Part shown: in pieces, positions 1 to 7,243 of the stretch
How the letters are laid out: every line of letters starts with the position of its first letter
Position numbering within the stretch: position 1 is the stretch's first letter
Origin: Pseudomonadota bacterium
GTDB lineage: Bacteria > Pseudomonadota > Gammaproteobacteria > Burkholderiales > Methylophilaceae
Reading direction: 5' to 3'
Assembly (NCBI GenBank): GCA_023459535.1
Contig: JAEWTK010000273.1
Location: 1 to 10,801, forward strand
DNA length: 10,801 nt
Notes under the pieces: generated by a model
The model's input: the letters and a program-made list of their open reading frames with translations, nothing else
What the model was told of the DNA's origin: nothing
Databases searched by the model: none
Program-made: the position numbers and the translations under genes

Positions 1-1053
1 CTGATGGATGCCTTCTACAACCTGGGTTTGGATTTTGAGCGCAAGCGCCAGTTCAACAAGGCCGAATCGGTGTTCGCCTACATGGCGGACTACAACCCGA
101 AATACAAGGATCTGGAGCAACGTCTGACACGTTCGCGTGCGATGGCGGAAACGGTTATTCTCGGCGGTAGCGGTGCCGGACGCAGCAATGCCAGCACCAT
201 GATCCTCGAAGACGGCACAGTGGAAAAACCAATGCTCGGTCGCTATCAGCTGGAAAAGGAACTGGGCAAGGGCGCCATGGGTGTTGTTTACCTGGGCAAG
301 GACCCGAAGATCGGCAGGGTGGTGGCGATCAAGACCATGGCGTTGGCGCAGGAATTCGAACCCGATGAACTGGAAGAGGTGAAAGCCCGATTCTTCCGCG
401 AGGCGGAAACGGCGGGGCGGTTGAATCACCCGAATATCGTCACCATGTACGATGCCGGTGAGGAGCATGACTTGGCTTATATCGCCATGGAATTCCTCAA
501 GGGTAAGGATCTGACGCCGTACACCAAGCCGGATAACCTGCTGCCGCTCGACAAGGTGGCCGATATCATCGTAAAGACCGCCGAGGCGCTGGATTATGCA
601 CATGGCTATCATGTGGTGCACCGAGATATCAAGCCGGCCAATATCATGTATGAACCGGATACCGGCAATGTCAAGGTGACAGACTTCGGCATCGCCAGAA
701 TCACGGATTCGTCCAAGACCAAGACTGGCATGGTGCTGGGGACGCCCAGTTACATGTCGCCTGAACAACTGGCCGGCAAGAAGGTGGATGGCCGTTCCGA
801 TCTGTTCTCGCTGGGCGTCATGTTCTACCAACTGGCGAGCGGCCAGCTGCCGTTTACCGGCGATTCCATGGCAACGTTGATGTTCAGGATCGCCAATGAG
901 CCACATGCCAATATCCGCACGCTGAATTCCTCAGTGTCGCAATGTCTGTCGGACGTGATCGACCGCATGCTGGAAAAAGACATGGAGAAGCGTTATGCGC
1001 GTGGCGCCGAGATCGCCGCTGATATCCGACGCTGTCTGGAGCAGGCGGGCTGA
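1..1053 (+). CDS. TPR-linked serine/threonine protein kinase (5' end missing)
   Basis: This is the C-terminal 350 codons of a Hanks-type serine/threonine kinase; the frame is open at base 1, so the true start lies upstream. Counting from the Met at base 4, residues 1-45 look like a tetratricopeptide helix pair, followed by a Thr/Ser/Gly-rich linker (46-78) and a kinase domain (about 80-345). Visible kinase motifs are the glycine loop GKGAMGVVYLG (88-98), VAIK with lysine 110, catalytic HRDIKPAN (206-213), DFG (227-229), and an activation segment with Thr 239, 241 and 247 before SPE (252-254). All catalytic residues are present, so it should be active. Betaproteobacterial relatives often carry an extracytoplasmic CHASE2 sensor and membrane segments before the TPR; that part would be outside the window and is inferred. 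The PP2C phosphatase starts 1 nt after the stop, which implies translational coupling and that the two act on shared substrates. Confidence 0.93.
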   Translation: MMDAFYNLGLDFERKRQFNKAESVFAYMADYNPKYKDLEQRLTRSRAMAETVILGGSGAGRSNASTMILEDGTVEKPMLGRYQLEKELGKGAMGVVYLGKDPKIGRVVAIKTMALAQEFEPDELEEVKARFFREAETAGRLNHPNIVTMYDAGEEHDLAYIAMEFLKGKDLTPYTKPDNLLPLDKVADIIVKTAEALDYAHGYHVVHRDIKPANIMYEPDTGNVKVTDFGIARITDSSKTKTGMVLGTPSYMSPEQLAGKKVDGRSDLFSLGVMFYQLASGQLPFTGDSMATLMFRIANEPHANIRTLNSSVSQCLSDVIDRMLEKDMEKRYARGAEIAADIRRCLEQAG

Positions 1054-1054
1054 T

Positions 1055-1879
1055 ATGGATTTGACGGGGGTGCTGGAAGTCGCCAGGTTGAGCGATGTCG
1101 GTCAGCGCAGGGATCACAATGAAGATGCGATCGCCAGCGATATCGAGATCGGCCTGTTGGTGCTGGCGGATGGCATGGGTGGCTACAAGGCGGGTGAAGT
1201 TGCCAGCGAGATCGCGATTCTGACCATGCTTGCCGAGCTCAAGGAGACCATGGCACAACTGGAGCCCGGCCAAGTTGATCCGGTCAATGGCATGCAAGCA
1301 GAGTCCATGTTGCTGATGGATGCAGCGGCCAAGGCCAACGCTTCGATTTTCAACGTGTCGGAGTCTCAGCCGCAGTGCGCCGGTATGGGGACGACACTGG
1401 TGACAGCCCTGTTTACCAACAACAAGGTGCTGGTGGGTCACATTGGCGACTCGCGCATGTACCGTTTGCGTGGTGACCGGTTCGAGCAGCTGACCGAGGA
1501 TCATTCTCTGTTACAGGAACAGCTCAGTTCCGGACTGATCACACCGGAGCAGGCGAAGCTCTCTAACAACAAGAATCTGGTCACGCGTGCCGTCGGTATC
1601 GACCCCGAGGTCGAACTGGAAGTGCACGAACACGATGTTGAGGTGGGGGATATCTACCTGCTCTGTTCGGATGGATTGACCGACCTGGTCGAGGATACGG
1701 AGATTCATGCGGTTTTGTCCGGATGGTCATCGAATCTGGAAATGGCCGCCAGTCAGCTGGTGCAGATTGCAAATGACAATGGCGGCAAGGACAATATATC
1801 GGTCATACTGGCAAAAGTACTCAAGCCGTTCGCGGCGGAGCATAGCTGGTATGACAACTTTCTTAATTGGCTGAAATGA
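1055..1879 (+). CDS. PP2C-family serine/threonine protein phosphatase
   Basis: This is a 274-residue metal-dependent phosphatase of the PPM/PP2C family, expected to reverse phosphorylation by the adjacent kinase. Conserved motifs in order are RDHNED (19-24), ADGMGG with Asp39-Gly40 (38-43), GMGTT (110-114), GHIGDSR (128-134), TEDHS (147-151), CSDGLTD with Asp206 (204-210) and KDN with Asp246 (245-247). These are the acidic residues that bind the two catalytic metals, so activity is likely. The protein is little more than the catalytic domain, with no membrane segment and a short aromatic C-terminal tail (WYDNF). I chose the ATG at 1055, just after the kinase stop. The same frame opens at 995, but that would add 20 non-homologous residues overlapping the kinase. 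A GGAG lies 13 nt upstream of 1055, somewhat distant, which fits coupling to kinase translation. Confidence 0.95.
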   Translation: MDLTGVLEVARLSDVGQRRDHNEDAIASDIEIGLLVLADGMGGYKAGEVASEIAILTMLAELKETMAQLEPGQVDPVNGMQAESMLLMDAAAKANASIFNVSESQPQCAGMGTTLVTALFTNNKVLVGHIGDSRMYRLRGDRFEQLTEDHSLLQEQLSSGLITPEQAKLSNNKNLVTRAVGIDPEVELEVHEHDVEVGDIYLLCSDGLTDLVEDTEIHAVLSGWSSNLEMAASQLVQIANDNGGKDNISVILAKVLKPFAAEHSWYDNFLNWLK

Positions 1880-1889
1880 CAGGTGAAAC

Positions 1890-2639
1890 ATGGCTAAGCT
1901 CATTTATTCATTGGATGGTGCTTTTCTCGGCGATATTGCGCTGGACAAGGAGCGGATGACCATAGGCCGTCGCCCCGGCAACGATATTCATATCGATAAT
2001 CTGGCTGTAAGCGGTGAGCATGCGGCGATTACCACGATCGGCAAAGATGCCTTTCTGGAAGATCTAGGCAGCACCAACGGTACGCTGGTAAACGGCAAGC
2101 CGATTACCAAGCATATCCTGCAGAACGGCGATGTCATCGAGCTGGGCAAGTATCAACTCAAGTATGTCGGTGAAATGGCGGCCGTTAATGCTGGCGGGCA
2201 GGATGATTTTGAGAAGACCATGATTATTCGCCCGTCGGCAATGAAGACCGTAGCGCCAGCAGCAAGCGAACCTTCTGCAAGTACGCCAGCTGCCGCCATG
2301 GCGCTGGAACAGTCAGTCAAGGTGGAAGCTGCAGCAGCTCCCAAGCCGACTCCCGGGGCGATACCGCAGGGTCCGGTTGGCAAGTTGCAGGTGCTCAATG
2401 GGGCGAGCCAGGGCAAGGAGCTGGTGTTGACCAAAGCGTTGACGACGCTCGGCAAGCCAGGAGTGCAGGTGGCGGTGATCACCAAACGCCCGCAGGGGTA
2501 TTTCATCACGCATGTGGAAGGTGCGAACTATCCCAGCGTCAATGGCACATCGGTGGGCGCGCAAGCTCACCCCCTGAATGATCATGACGTGCTGGAGCTC
2601 GCCGGTATCAAGATGGAATTCTACTTCTCGTCGACATGA
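1890..2639 (+). CDS. FHA domain protein with a degenerate second FHA-like domain
   Basis: This 249-residue protein has an N-terminal forkhead-associated domain (about 3-92), a module that binds phosphothreonine peptides. The canonical binding residues are visible: Gly26-Arg27, Ser41 and His44 in SGEH, and STNGTLVNG with Asn63. A linker rich in Ala, Pro and Ser (about 95-162) contains a threonine in EKTMIIRP (Thr110). Residues 165-246 look like a second FHA-type beta sandwich: a GK turn, a VNGTSV turn and a hydrophobic LELAGIKMEF end. It lacks the Arg and Ser-x-x-His that contact phosphothreonine, so it may not bind phosphate. The gene follows the phosphatase by 10 nt with AGGTG at 1881-1885. 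Next to a kinase and phosphatase, the natural role is to read the kinase's threonine phosphorylation. The partner is unknown. Confidence 0.9.
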   Translation: MAKLIYSLDGAFLGDIALDKERMTIGRRPGNDIHIDNLAVSGEHAAITTIGKDAFLEDLGSTNGTLVNGKPITKHILQNGDVIELGKYQLKYVGEMAAVNAGGQDDFEKTMIIRPSAMKTVAPAASEPSASTPAAAMALEQSVKVEAAAAPKPTPGAIPQGPVGKLQVLNGASQGKELVLTKALTTLGKPGVQVAVITKRPQGYFITHVEGANYPSVNGTSVGAQAHPLNDHDVLELAGIKMEFYFSST

Positions 2640-2671
2640 CGGATAGTGCCGGTGACTGAAAGATGCTGATC

Positions 2672-2676
2672 AAGGA
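2672..2676 (+). promoter_or_regulatory. Ribosome binding site favouring the downstream HD-GYP start
   Basis: AAGGA lies 10 nt before the ATG at 2687. The upstream in-frame ATG at 2663 has no comparable purine-rich site. This is why the start at 2687 is preferred. Confidence 0.5.
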
Positions 2677-2686
2677 ATCCAGCCAT

Positions 2687-4342
2687 ATGACTGAGCAGCA
2701 GGAGCTGCTGCGCCGGCTTGACCGGCTCAATACGATCGGCGTTGCGCTTTCCGCCGAACGGGATACCGCACGGTTGATGGAAATCATCCTGCTGGGCGCA
2801 AAAGAGATCACCAATGCCGATGGTGGCACGCTGTACAGCGTGACCGATGATCGCAGTCTCAAGTTCGAGATCATGCGCAATCAGAGTCTGGGCGTGTCGA
2901 TGGGTGGCACGACCGGGGTCGTGATTCCCTTCCCGCCGTTACCCCTCTATCTGGAGAACGGCGCCCCCAACGTGAATATGGTGGCGGCCTATACAGTGCT
3001 CAATGACTGTACGGTCAATATCAAGGATGCCTACGAGGAAATCGGCTTCGATTTTTCCGGTACCCGTAAATTCGACGAGCAGACCGGCTATCGCTCCAAA
3101 TCTTTTCTGACCATACCGATGAAGAATCACGAGAACGAGATCATCGGGGTGCTGCAGTTGATCAACGCGATCGATCCGGCGAGCGGCGAGATCATCCCGT
3201 TCTCGGCAGAGAATCAGCAGCTGGTGGAATCGCTGGCCTCGCAGGCGGCGGTGGCACTGACCAATCACAACCTGATCGAAGGCCTGAAGAATCTTTTCGA
3301 AGCCTTCATCGAGCTGATTGCAGATGCGATTGATGAAAAGTCGCCTTATACCGGCGGCCATTGCCGTCGCGTGCCGGAACTGACCATGATGCTGGCTCAG
3401 GCGGCCGCCAGAATGGATCGCGGTCCGCTCAGTACTTTCAGCATGAACGAGAAGGATATCTACGAGCTGCGCATCGCCTCCTGGCTGCATGACTGTGGCA
3501 AGGTGACGACGCCGGAATCGGTGATGGACAAGCCGACCAAGCTTTCCACCATTTTTGACCGTATCCACCTGATCGAGCAGCGCTTCGAACTTCTGAAGCA
3601 GCAGCACGAAACGAACATGCTGCGCCAGCAGGTCGCTGCCCTGAAAGCGGGGCACGAAGCAGATGCCGCATCACTGGAAGCCGGGTTTAAGGAACAGGTG
3701 CAACAGTGGGATGCAGATTTCGAGTTTCTGAAGAACGCCAATCTGGGTGGTGAGTTCATGGCACAGGAGCACTTGCAGCGTGTGAAGGATATTGCCGCCT
3801 ACAGCATGATCAACAAGGCCGGCGAGCGTGTACCGTTCCTCAGCGAGGATGAGGTCTACAACCTCAGTATTTCGCGCGGTACACTGACCGCGGAAGAGCG
3901 TGCCATCATCAACAACCACATTGTGGTGACCATCAATATGCTGGAATCGTTGCCTTATCCGAAGGATCTGAAGCGGGTGCCGGAGTATGCCGGCGGACAT
4001 CATGAACGCATGGACGGCAAGGGCTATCCGCGCGGCCTGACACGAGAGCAGATGTCGATTCCGGCGAGGGTGATGGGTATTGCCGATATCTTCGAAGCGC
4101 TAACCTCGCGTGATCGCCCATACAAGAAAGCCAAGACGCTGACCGAGTCGCTGCATATTCTCGGTCAGATGAAACTGGACAACCATATCGACCCGGATCT
4201 GTTCGATATCTTCATTCACGAAAAGATCTATCTGCGCTATGCCGAGAAATTCCTCGAGCCGGAACAGATCGACGAGGTGGATGAGACGAAAATTCCCGGG
4301 TACGACCCGTACTCGGTCTATCGGATCAATCAACAGTCATAG
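2687..4342 (+). CDS. GAF and HD-GYP domain protein, predicted cyclic-di-GMP phosphodiesterase
   Basis: This is a 551-residue cytoplasmic protein counted from the ATG at 2687; an in-frame ATG at 2663 would add 8 residues. The N-terminal part (about 15-195) reads as a GAF sensor domain, including a hydrophobic IIGVLQLINAID strand and the SLASQAAVALTN helix that usually leads out of GAF. The HD-GYP domain follows. Metal and catalytic residues are present: His in GGHCRR (225), His-Asp in LHDCGK (268-269), His in NNHIVV (411), His-His-Glu (438-440), the GYP signature in DGKGYPRGL (446-448) and Asp in GIADIFEAL (467). Known HD-GYP enzymes hydrolyse cyclic-di-GMP to pGpG or GMP. About 115 residues, partly charged and coiled-coil-like, sit between HDCGK and the third metal His, where typical members have under 30. 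The gene is last in the kinase / phosphatase / FHA operon, so it may be the output arm. Its ligand and control are not visible. Confidence 0.92.
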   Translation: MTEQQELLRRLDRLNTIGVALSAERDTARLMEIILLGAKEITNADGGTLYSVTDDRSLKFEIMRNQSLGVSMGGTTGVVIPFPPLPLYLENGAPNVNMVAAYTVLNDCTVNIKDAYEEIGFDFSGTRKFDEQTGYRSKSFLTIPMKNHENEIIGVLQLINAIDPASGEIIPFSAENQQLVESLASQAAVALTNHNLIEGLKNLFEAFIELIADAIDEKSPYTGGHCRRVPELTMMLAQAAARMDRGPLSTFSMNEKDIYELRIASWLHDCGKVTTPESVMDKPTKLSTIFDRIHLIEQRFELLKQQHETNMLRQQVAALKAGHEADAASLEAGFKEQVQQWDADFEFLKNANLGGEFMAQEHLQRVKDIAAYSMINKAGERVPFLSEDEVYNLSISRGTLTAEERAIINNHIVVTINMLESLPYPKDLKRVPEYAGGHHERMDGKGYPRGLTREQMSIPARVMGIADIFEALTSRDRPYKKAKTLTESLHILGQMKLDNHIDPDLFDIFIHEKIYLRYAEKFLEPEQIDEVDETKIPGYDPYSVYRINQQS

Positions 4343-4352
4343 TCATTGTCAG

Positions 4353-4371
4353 CCGGTTCGGGATGAACCGG
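4353..4371. terminator. Stem-loop between convergent operons
   Basis: CCGGTTC (4353-4359) and GAACCGG (4365-4371) form a perfect 7-bp inverted repeat with a 5-nt loop. It lies in the 31-nt gap between the HD-GYP stop and the ferredoxin stop on the other strand. Neither strand has a T-run after the stem, so it is not a classical intrinsic terminator. It could still serve both convergent transcripts as a pause or 3'-end protecting hairpin. Confidence 0.5.
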
Positions 4372-4373
4372 AT

Positions 4374-4643
4374 TCAGACTTGAGCTTTATTGGCGATTTC
4401 CTGAATTAGCTGCGGGATATCTTCAGGTTTGGCGCCGTAAATGAAGCGGCCATCGGGGGCGATCTTGAGGTTGGGGCCGCGGTCACAGAACCCCAGACAT
4501 TTGAATCGTTCCATGCGGATATTCAGTCCAAGTCTTGAGATTTCCTTTTCCACCAGGTCGGCGAGTTCGATACCGCCACGTGCGCCGCATGACGGCTGGT
4601 TGGGGTTGGCGCGATGGTTGACGCAGACGATGATGGTTTTCAT
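4374..4643 (-). CDS. Thioredoxin-like [2Fe-2S] ferredoxin
   Basis: This 89-residue protein belongs to the small thioredoxin-fold [2Fe-2S] ferredoxins, the Shethna-type family related to NuoE. Four cysteines at 7, 19, 49 and 53 match the cluster-binding pattern C-x11-C-x29-C-x3-C, with the second pair in FKCLGFC. It has no signal peptide or membrane segment, so it should carry electrons in the cytoplasm; the partner enzyme is unknown. It is the last gene of the minus-strand run, 18 nt after lpxH. The gap has no Shine-Dalgarno and is filled by a GC palindrome, so translation is probably coupled to lpxH. Length and cysteine spacing are normal for the family. Confidence 0.88.
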   Translation of the reverse strand: MKTIIVCVNHRANPNQPSCGARGGIELADLVEKEISRLGLNIRMERFKCLGFCDRGPNLKIAPDGRFIYGAKPEDIPQLIQEIANKAQV

Positions 4644-4645
4644 GG

Positions 4646-4657
4646 CGGGCCGGCCCG
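4646..4657. repeat. 12-bp perfect GC palindrome before the ferredoxin start
   Basis: CGGGCCGGCCCG is perfectly self-complementary and occupies most of the 18-nt gap between lpxH and the ferredoxin gene. It sits where a Shine-Dalgarno would be expected. Its role is unknown and it may be chance in a GC-rich gap. Confidence 0.45.
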
Positions 4658-4661
4658 GAAC

Positions 4662-5411
4662 CTATGCAAGTGGCAGGGCCTTGCAGCCATTAGCGTCCAG
4701 ACGCAGACAGCTTCCTTGCTCATACCAATCGCCCAATACCCAGCGCACGATGTGATGACTGTCGATCTCAATATCATGACTGGCCGGTCTATGTGTGTGG
4801 CCGTGGATGAATATCTCGGGATAGTCGTGTGTTCTGAGCAGGGCAAGGACGGCATCCTGATTGACATCCATGATGAGTTCCGATTTGCCGGATTTCTCCT
4901 GCTCGCTACGCATGCGCAAGACTTCGATCTGGGCTTTTCTGGCAGGCAGGGGCTGGGCCAGGAATTGGGCTTGCCAGGCAGGGTCGCGCACCTGGCGGCG
5001 GAATTCCTGATAGGCGAGGTCATCGGTGCAGAGCGCATCGCCATGGCTTAGCAGGACGCGATGCCCATGCAGTTCGAGCATGGATGGGTCCTGCAGAATC
5101 TGCAGGTTTGCCGCCCGCGCGAAGTCATTGCCTAGCAGAAAGTCGCGGTTACCGTGTATCAGATGGCAGGATACGCCATGCGCCGAAAGCCGGTTCAAGG
5201 CCTGAATGACGGTTTGGCTGTGCGCGTCTGCCAGATCGTCATCGCCCGCCCAATACTCGAAAAGATCGCCAAGAATGTAAAGCGCATCAGCACGGCGCGC
5301 CGTTGTGTCGAGGAAGCGGACGAATTGTTCGGTGATGGTCGGGCGGGAAGCGCACAGATGCAAATCGGAAATGAAGAGCGTGTGTCGATCTACATTTCCG
5401 CTGGTATGCAT
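4662..5411 (-). CDS. lpxH: UDP-2,3-diacylglucosamine diphosphatase
   Basis: LpxH is the peripheral inner-membrane enzyme that cleaves UDP-2,3-diacylglucosamine to lipid X and UMP in lipid A synthesis. The 249-residue product has the calcineurin-like metallophosphoesterase motifs in order: FISDLHL with Asp16 and His18, LGDLFEYWAGDD with Asp49, HGNRDF with Asn88-Arg89, LSHGD with His123, and FIHGHTHRP with His203, 205 and 207. Together they form the two-manganese site. EYWAGDD after GDLFE is typical of LpxH rather than of other phosphoesterases. The ATG used is the only good start before the first motif, though its upstream AAGAA is a weak ribosome site. The gene follows ppiB by 32 nt, an order I recall from other betaproteobacteria. 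It supports an outer membrane containing lipopolysaccharide. Confidence 0.95.
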   Translation of the reverse strand: MHTSGNVDRHTLFISDLHLCASRPTITEQFVRFLDTTARRADALYILGDLFEYWAGDDDLADAHSQTVIQALNRLSAHGVSCHLIHGNRDFLLGNDFARAANLQILQDPSMLELHGHRVLLSHGDALCTDDLAYQEFRRQVRDPAWQAQFLAQPLPARKAQIEVLRMRSEQEKSGKSELIMDVNQDAVLALLRTHDYPEIFIHGHTHRPASHDIEIDSHHIVRWVLGDWYEQGSCLRLDANGCKALPLA

Positions 5412-5443
5412 GATTTAAAGAGTTCTTTTGATGGAAGAAGCGG

Positions 5444-5935
5444 TCAGACGACTTCAGCGCGTTCGATGATGACGTCTTCCACCGGCACATCCTGATGGCC
5501 GGCCTTGTTGCCGGTTTTCACTTTTCTGATGGCGTCGACCACTTCCGTGCCTTCTATCACCTTGCCGAACACGCAGTAACCCCAGCCTTGTGCGGTAGGT
5601 GCGGTGAAGTTCAGGAAATCGTTGTCGTTGACGTTGATGAAGAACTGGCTGCTGGCCGAATCCGGGTTGGGAGTGCGAGCCATGGCGATGGTGTAGATGC
5701 TGTTGCGGAGGCCGTTATTGGCTTCGTTCTTGATGGGGGCGTTGGTTGGTTTTTGGGTCATGCCCGGTTCAAAACCGCCGCCCTGGATCATGAAGCCGTC
5801 GATCACACGGTGGAAAATCGTGTTGGCGTAAAAGCCGCTGTTGACGTATTCCAGAAAATTGGCAGTGGTGATGGGCGCTTTTTCTGCATCGAGTTCAATG
5901 GTGATGGTACCGAAATTGGTATGAAGTTTTACCAC
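5444..5935 (-). CDS. ppiB: Peptidyl-prolyl cis-trans isomerase, cyclophilin type
   Basis: This is a 163-residue cyclophilin that catalyses proline cis-trans isomerisation in protein folding. Family motifs are [13 protein letters not shown] (41-53, containing the catalytic Arg and Gln), [19 protein letters not shown] (84-102) and the [10 protein letters not shown] strand. There is no signal peptide, so this is the cytoplasmic PpiB type rather than periplasmic PpiA. The start codon is GTG (complement of 5933-5935), with AAGGA six bases upstream. The length is that of a bare single-domain bacterial cyclophilin. It lies 46 nt after the L,D-transpeptidase gene and 32 nt before lpxH. Confidence 0.95.
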   Translation of the reverse strand: MVKLHTNFGTITIELDAEKAPITTANFLEYVNSGFYANTIFHRVIDGFMIQGGGFEPGMTQKPTNAPIKNEANNGLRNSIYTIAMARTPNPDSASSQFFINVNDNDFLNFTAPTAQGWGYCVFGKVIEGTEVVDAIRKVKTGNKAGHQDVPVEDVIIERAEVV

Positions 5936-5941
5936 AGTGTT

Positions 5942-5946
5942 TCCTT
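5942..5946 (-). promoter_or_regulatory. Ribosome binding site for the GTG start of ppiB
   Basis: On the minus strand AAGGA is spaced 6 nt from a GTG codon. There is no in-frame ATG in the first codons, and the conserved cyclophilin N-terminus ([10 protein letters not shown]) begins directly after the GTG. Together these support GTG as the true start. Confidence 0.7.
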
Positions 5947-5981
5947 AAATAGTGAGGGTTGTAAGACTGCAGGCAGGAGGA

Positions 5982-7223
5982 TCAGGCCGGACCTTCGTAC
6001 ATGATCTTCCAGGTGTTGTTTTCCAGTACCCAGTACTGGCGTTTGCGCATCTTGTTGTCCAGATGGTTGCTCTTGAACGATTGCTCAAAATTGACCACAG
6101 CCATTTCCTGCTTACTATTCGGGTAGCGCAGCATGCTGACGTTCGACAGTTTGATTTGCACATCCGGTTTGTTGGCCTGCACCCGGCGTTTGTGATTCGC
6201 CCATGCGTTGTAATCCGTGTCCTTGCTGAAAAAGTTCCTGGAATAGTGGGCAAGATAACGCTCGGTATTCTGCGACTCCCAATCCTTGCGCCAGGTTTCC
6301 AGTGCGTTGGCCAGTGATTCCTTGTGCTGTGAAACCTGATTCTCCTCCAGCCACTGCAGGTTGTTGGCGATGACGAACAAAGTCTTGCCACTCTTGAAGA
6401 TGGGTTCCAGAGTTTTGAGTTCGGGGTTTGCCATCACCAGGCAACCGTCGCTTGCCAGCGGAGGTCTGCTGTAGGTGTCGCTTGGGGTGCCGTGCAGCCA
6501 GATGCCGTAGCCATTCTTGCCCTGATGACGATCCCATTCGTTTGGATAGTTGAGCGGGAAGGCCATGCCACCGTAAAAGTCCGGCAGTTCCTTGGTCAGC
6601 TTGGTGCCTGCGAAATAGACGCCTATTGGGGTGCGCTTGTCGCCCTCGACGAACTTGTCGCTGCCGTTCTTGCCCAGTGTCACATAGTGATCGGCAACGT
6701 AGAGGGGCTTGCCGTTGTCATTGCGGTATACATAAAGACGGGATTTGTCTGCATCGACGACGATGACATGCTCATGGCTCTTGTCGATCTGCCAAAGAGG
6801 TTCCGGCAGGCCGCGGGGTTTTTGCTGTGCAAGATAATGCTCAAGACGCAGGCGTGCTTCGCTCTGGAAATCCTGGATCACCTCAGGCTGGCCTGGCGAG
6901 TTGCCGAAGGTATTGATCTGTTGGGCGCGGGCCATTAACAGGTCGCCGCGCACCAGATGCGCCAGCTTGAAGTTTGGCGCCTTGCTCAATAGTTCTTCTG
7001 TTGTTTCCAGTGCCTGTTGCAGCTGCCCTTGTGTCACTTCGAGCAGGCTCTTGATCAGCAGTTGTTCGATGTTGGCCGGATTGAACCTGTTGGTACTGCT
7101 GCCAGTGTTGGAGTTGCCGAAAAAGAAGTCGCTGAAGCTGCTACGGTTGATTGCCGTGGCGTTCCACGGCAACAGCGAGCAGCTGATGATTAGTACCTGT
7201 AATACAAGTTTGAGTTTATGCAT
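5982..7223 (-). CDS. Secreted L,D-transpeptidase (YkuD) with Cds6/NTF2-like C-terminal domain
   Basis: This 413-residue exported protein starts with a signal peptide (MHKLK, then a hydrophobic stretch ending near the ATA at 22-24). Residues 45-135 are a helical region with TPR-like character. The YkuD catalytic domain spans about 150-288: the His-Gly pair at 244-245 and SDGC with catalytic Cys261 are intact. The family makes 3-3 peptidoglycan cross-links or attaches proteins to the wall through this cysteine, so it should act in the periplasm. The last 110 residues (about 300-412) form a small alpha/beta NTF2-like domain of the kind seen in the Cds6 group of L,D-transpeptidases. The preceding gene's product ends in a homologous domain. 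The 20-nt gap to that gene and the lack of a strong ribosome site suggest co-expression. The exact wall substrate cannot be read from sequence. Confidence 0.9.
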   Translation of the reverse strand: MHKLKLVLQVLIISCSLLPWNATAINRSSFSDFFFGNSNTGSSTNRFNPANIEQLLIKSLLEVTQGQLQQALETTEELLSKAPNFKLAHLVRGDLLMARAQQINTFGNSPGQPEVIQDFQSEARLRLEHYLAQQKPRGLPEPLWQIDKSHEHVIVVDADKSRLYVYRNDNGKPLYVADHYVTLGKNGSDKFVEGDKRTPIGVYFAGTKLTKELPDFYGGMAFPLNYPNEWDRHQGKNGYGIWLHGTPSDTYSRPPLASDGCLVMANPELKTLEPIFKSGKTLFVIANNLQWLEENQVSQHKESLANALETWRKDWESQNTERYLAHYSRNFFSKDTDYNAWANHKRRVQANKPDVQIKLSNVSMLRYPNSKQEMAVVNFEQSFKSNHLDNKMRKRQYWVLENNTWKIMYEGPA

Positions 7224-7243
7224 TACGTTTCAATTAAGTGGAT

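Noticed and set aside
995..1054. Longer N-terminus for the phosphatase starting at 995
   Set aside because: It would overlap the kinase by 59 nt and add residues outside the PP2C fold. The ATG at 1055 directly after the kinase stop is the better start.
884..1504. Minus-strand open frame of 206 codons across the kinase/phosphatase junction
   Set aside because: It is antisense to two genes with full catalytic motifs and shows no recognisable domain.
1..2639. Type VI secretion regulators (PpkA / PppA / Fha-like threonine phosphorylation pathway)
   Set aside because: The protein types match, but no secretion structural gene lies in the window and the operon continues to HD-GYP instead. Genes upstream of the window could change this.
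2939..3655. Minus-strand open frame of 238 codons opposite the HD-GYP gene
   Set aside because: Its composition is rich in His, Arg and Gln as expected from reading a GC-rich gene backwards, and it has no domain or ribosome site. The plus frame has intact catalytic motifs.
5495..6004. Plus-strand open frame of 169 codons opposite ppiB
   Set aside because: It is the mirror of the cyclophilin frame. The minus strand carries the conserved motifs.
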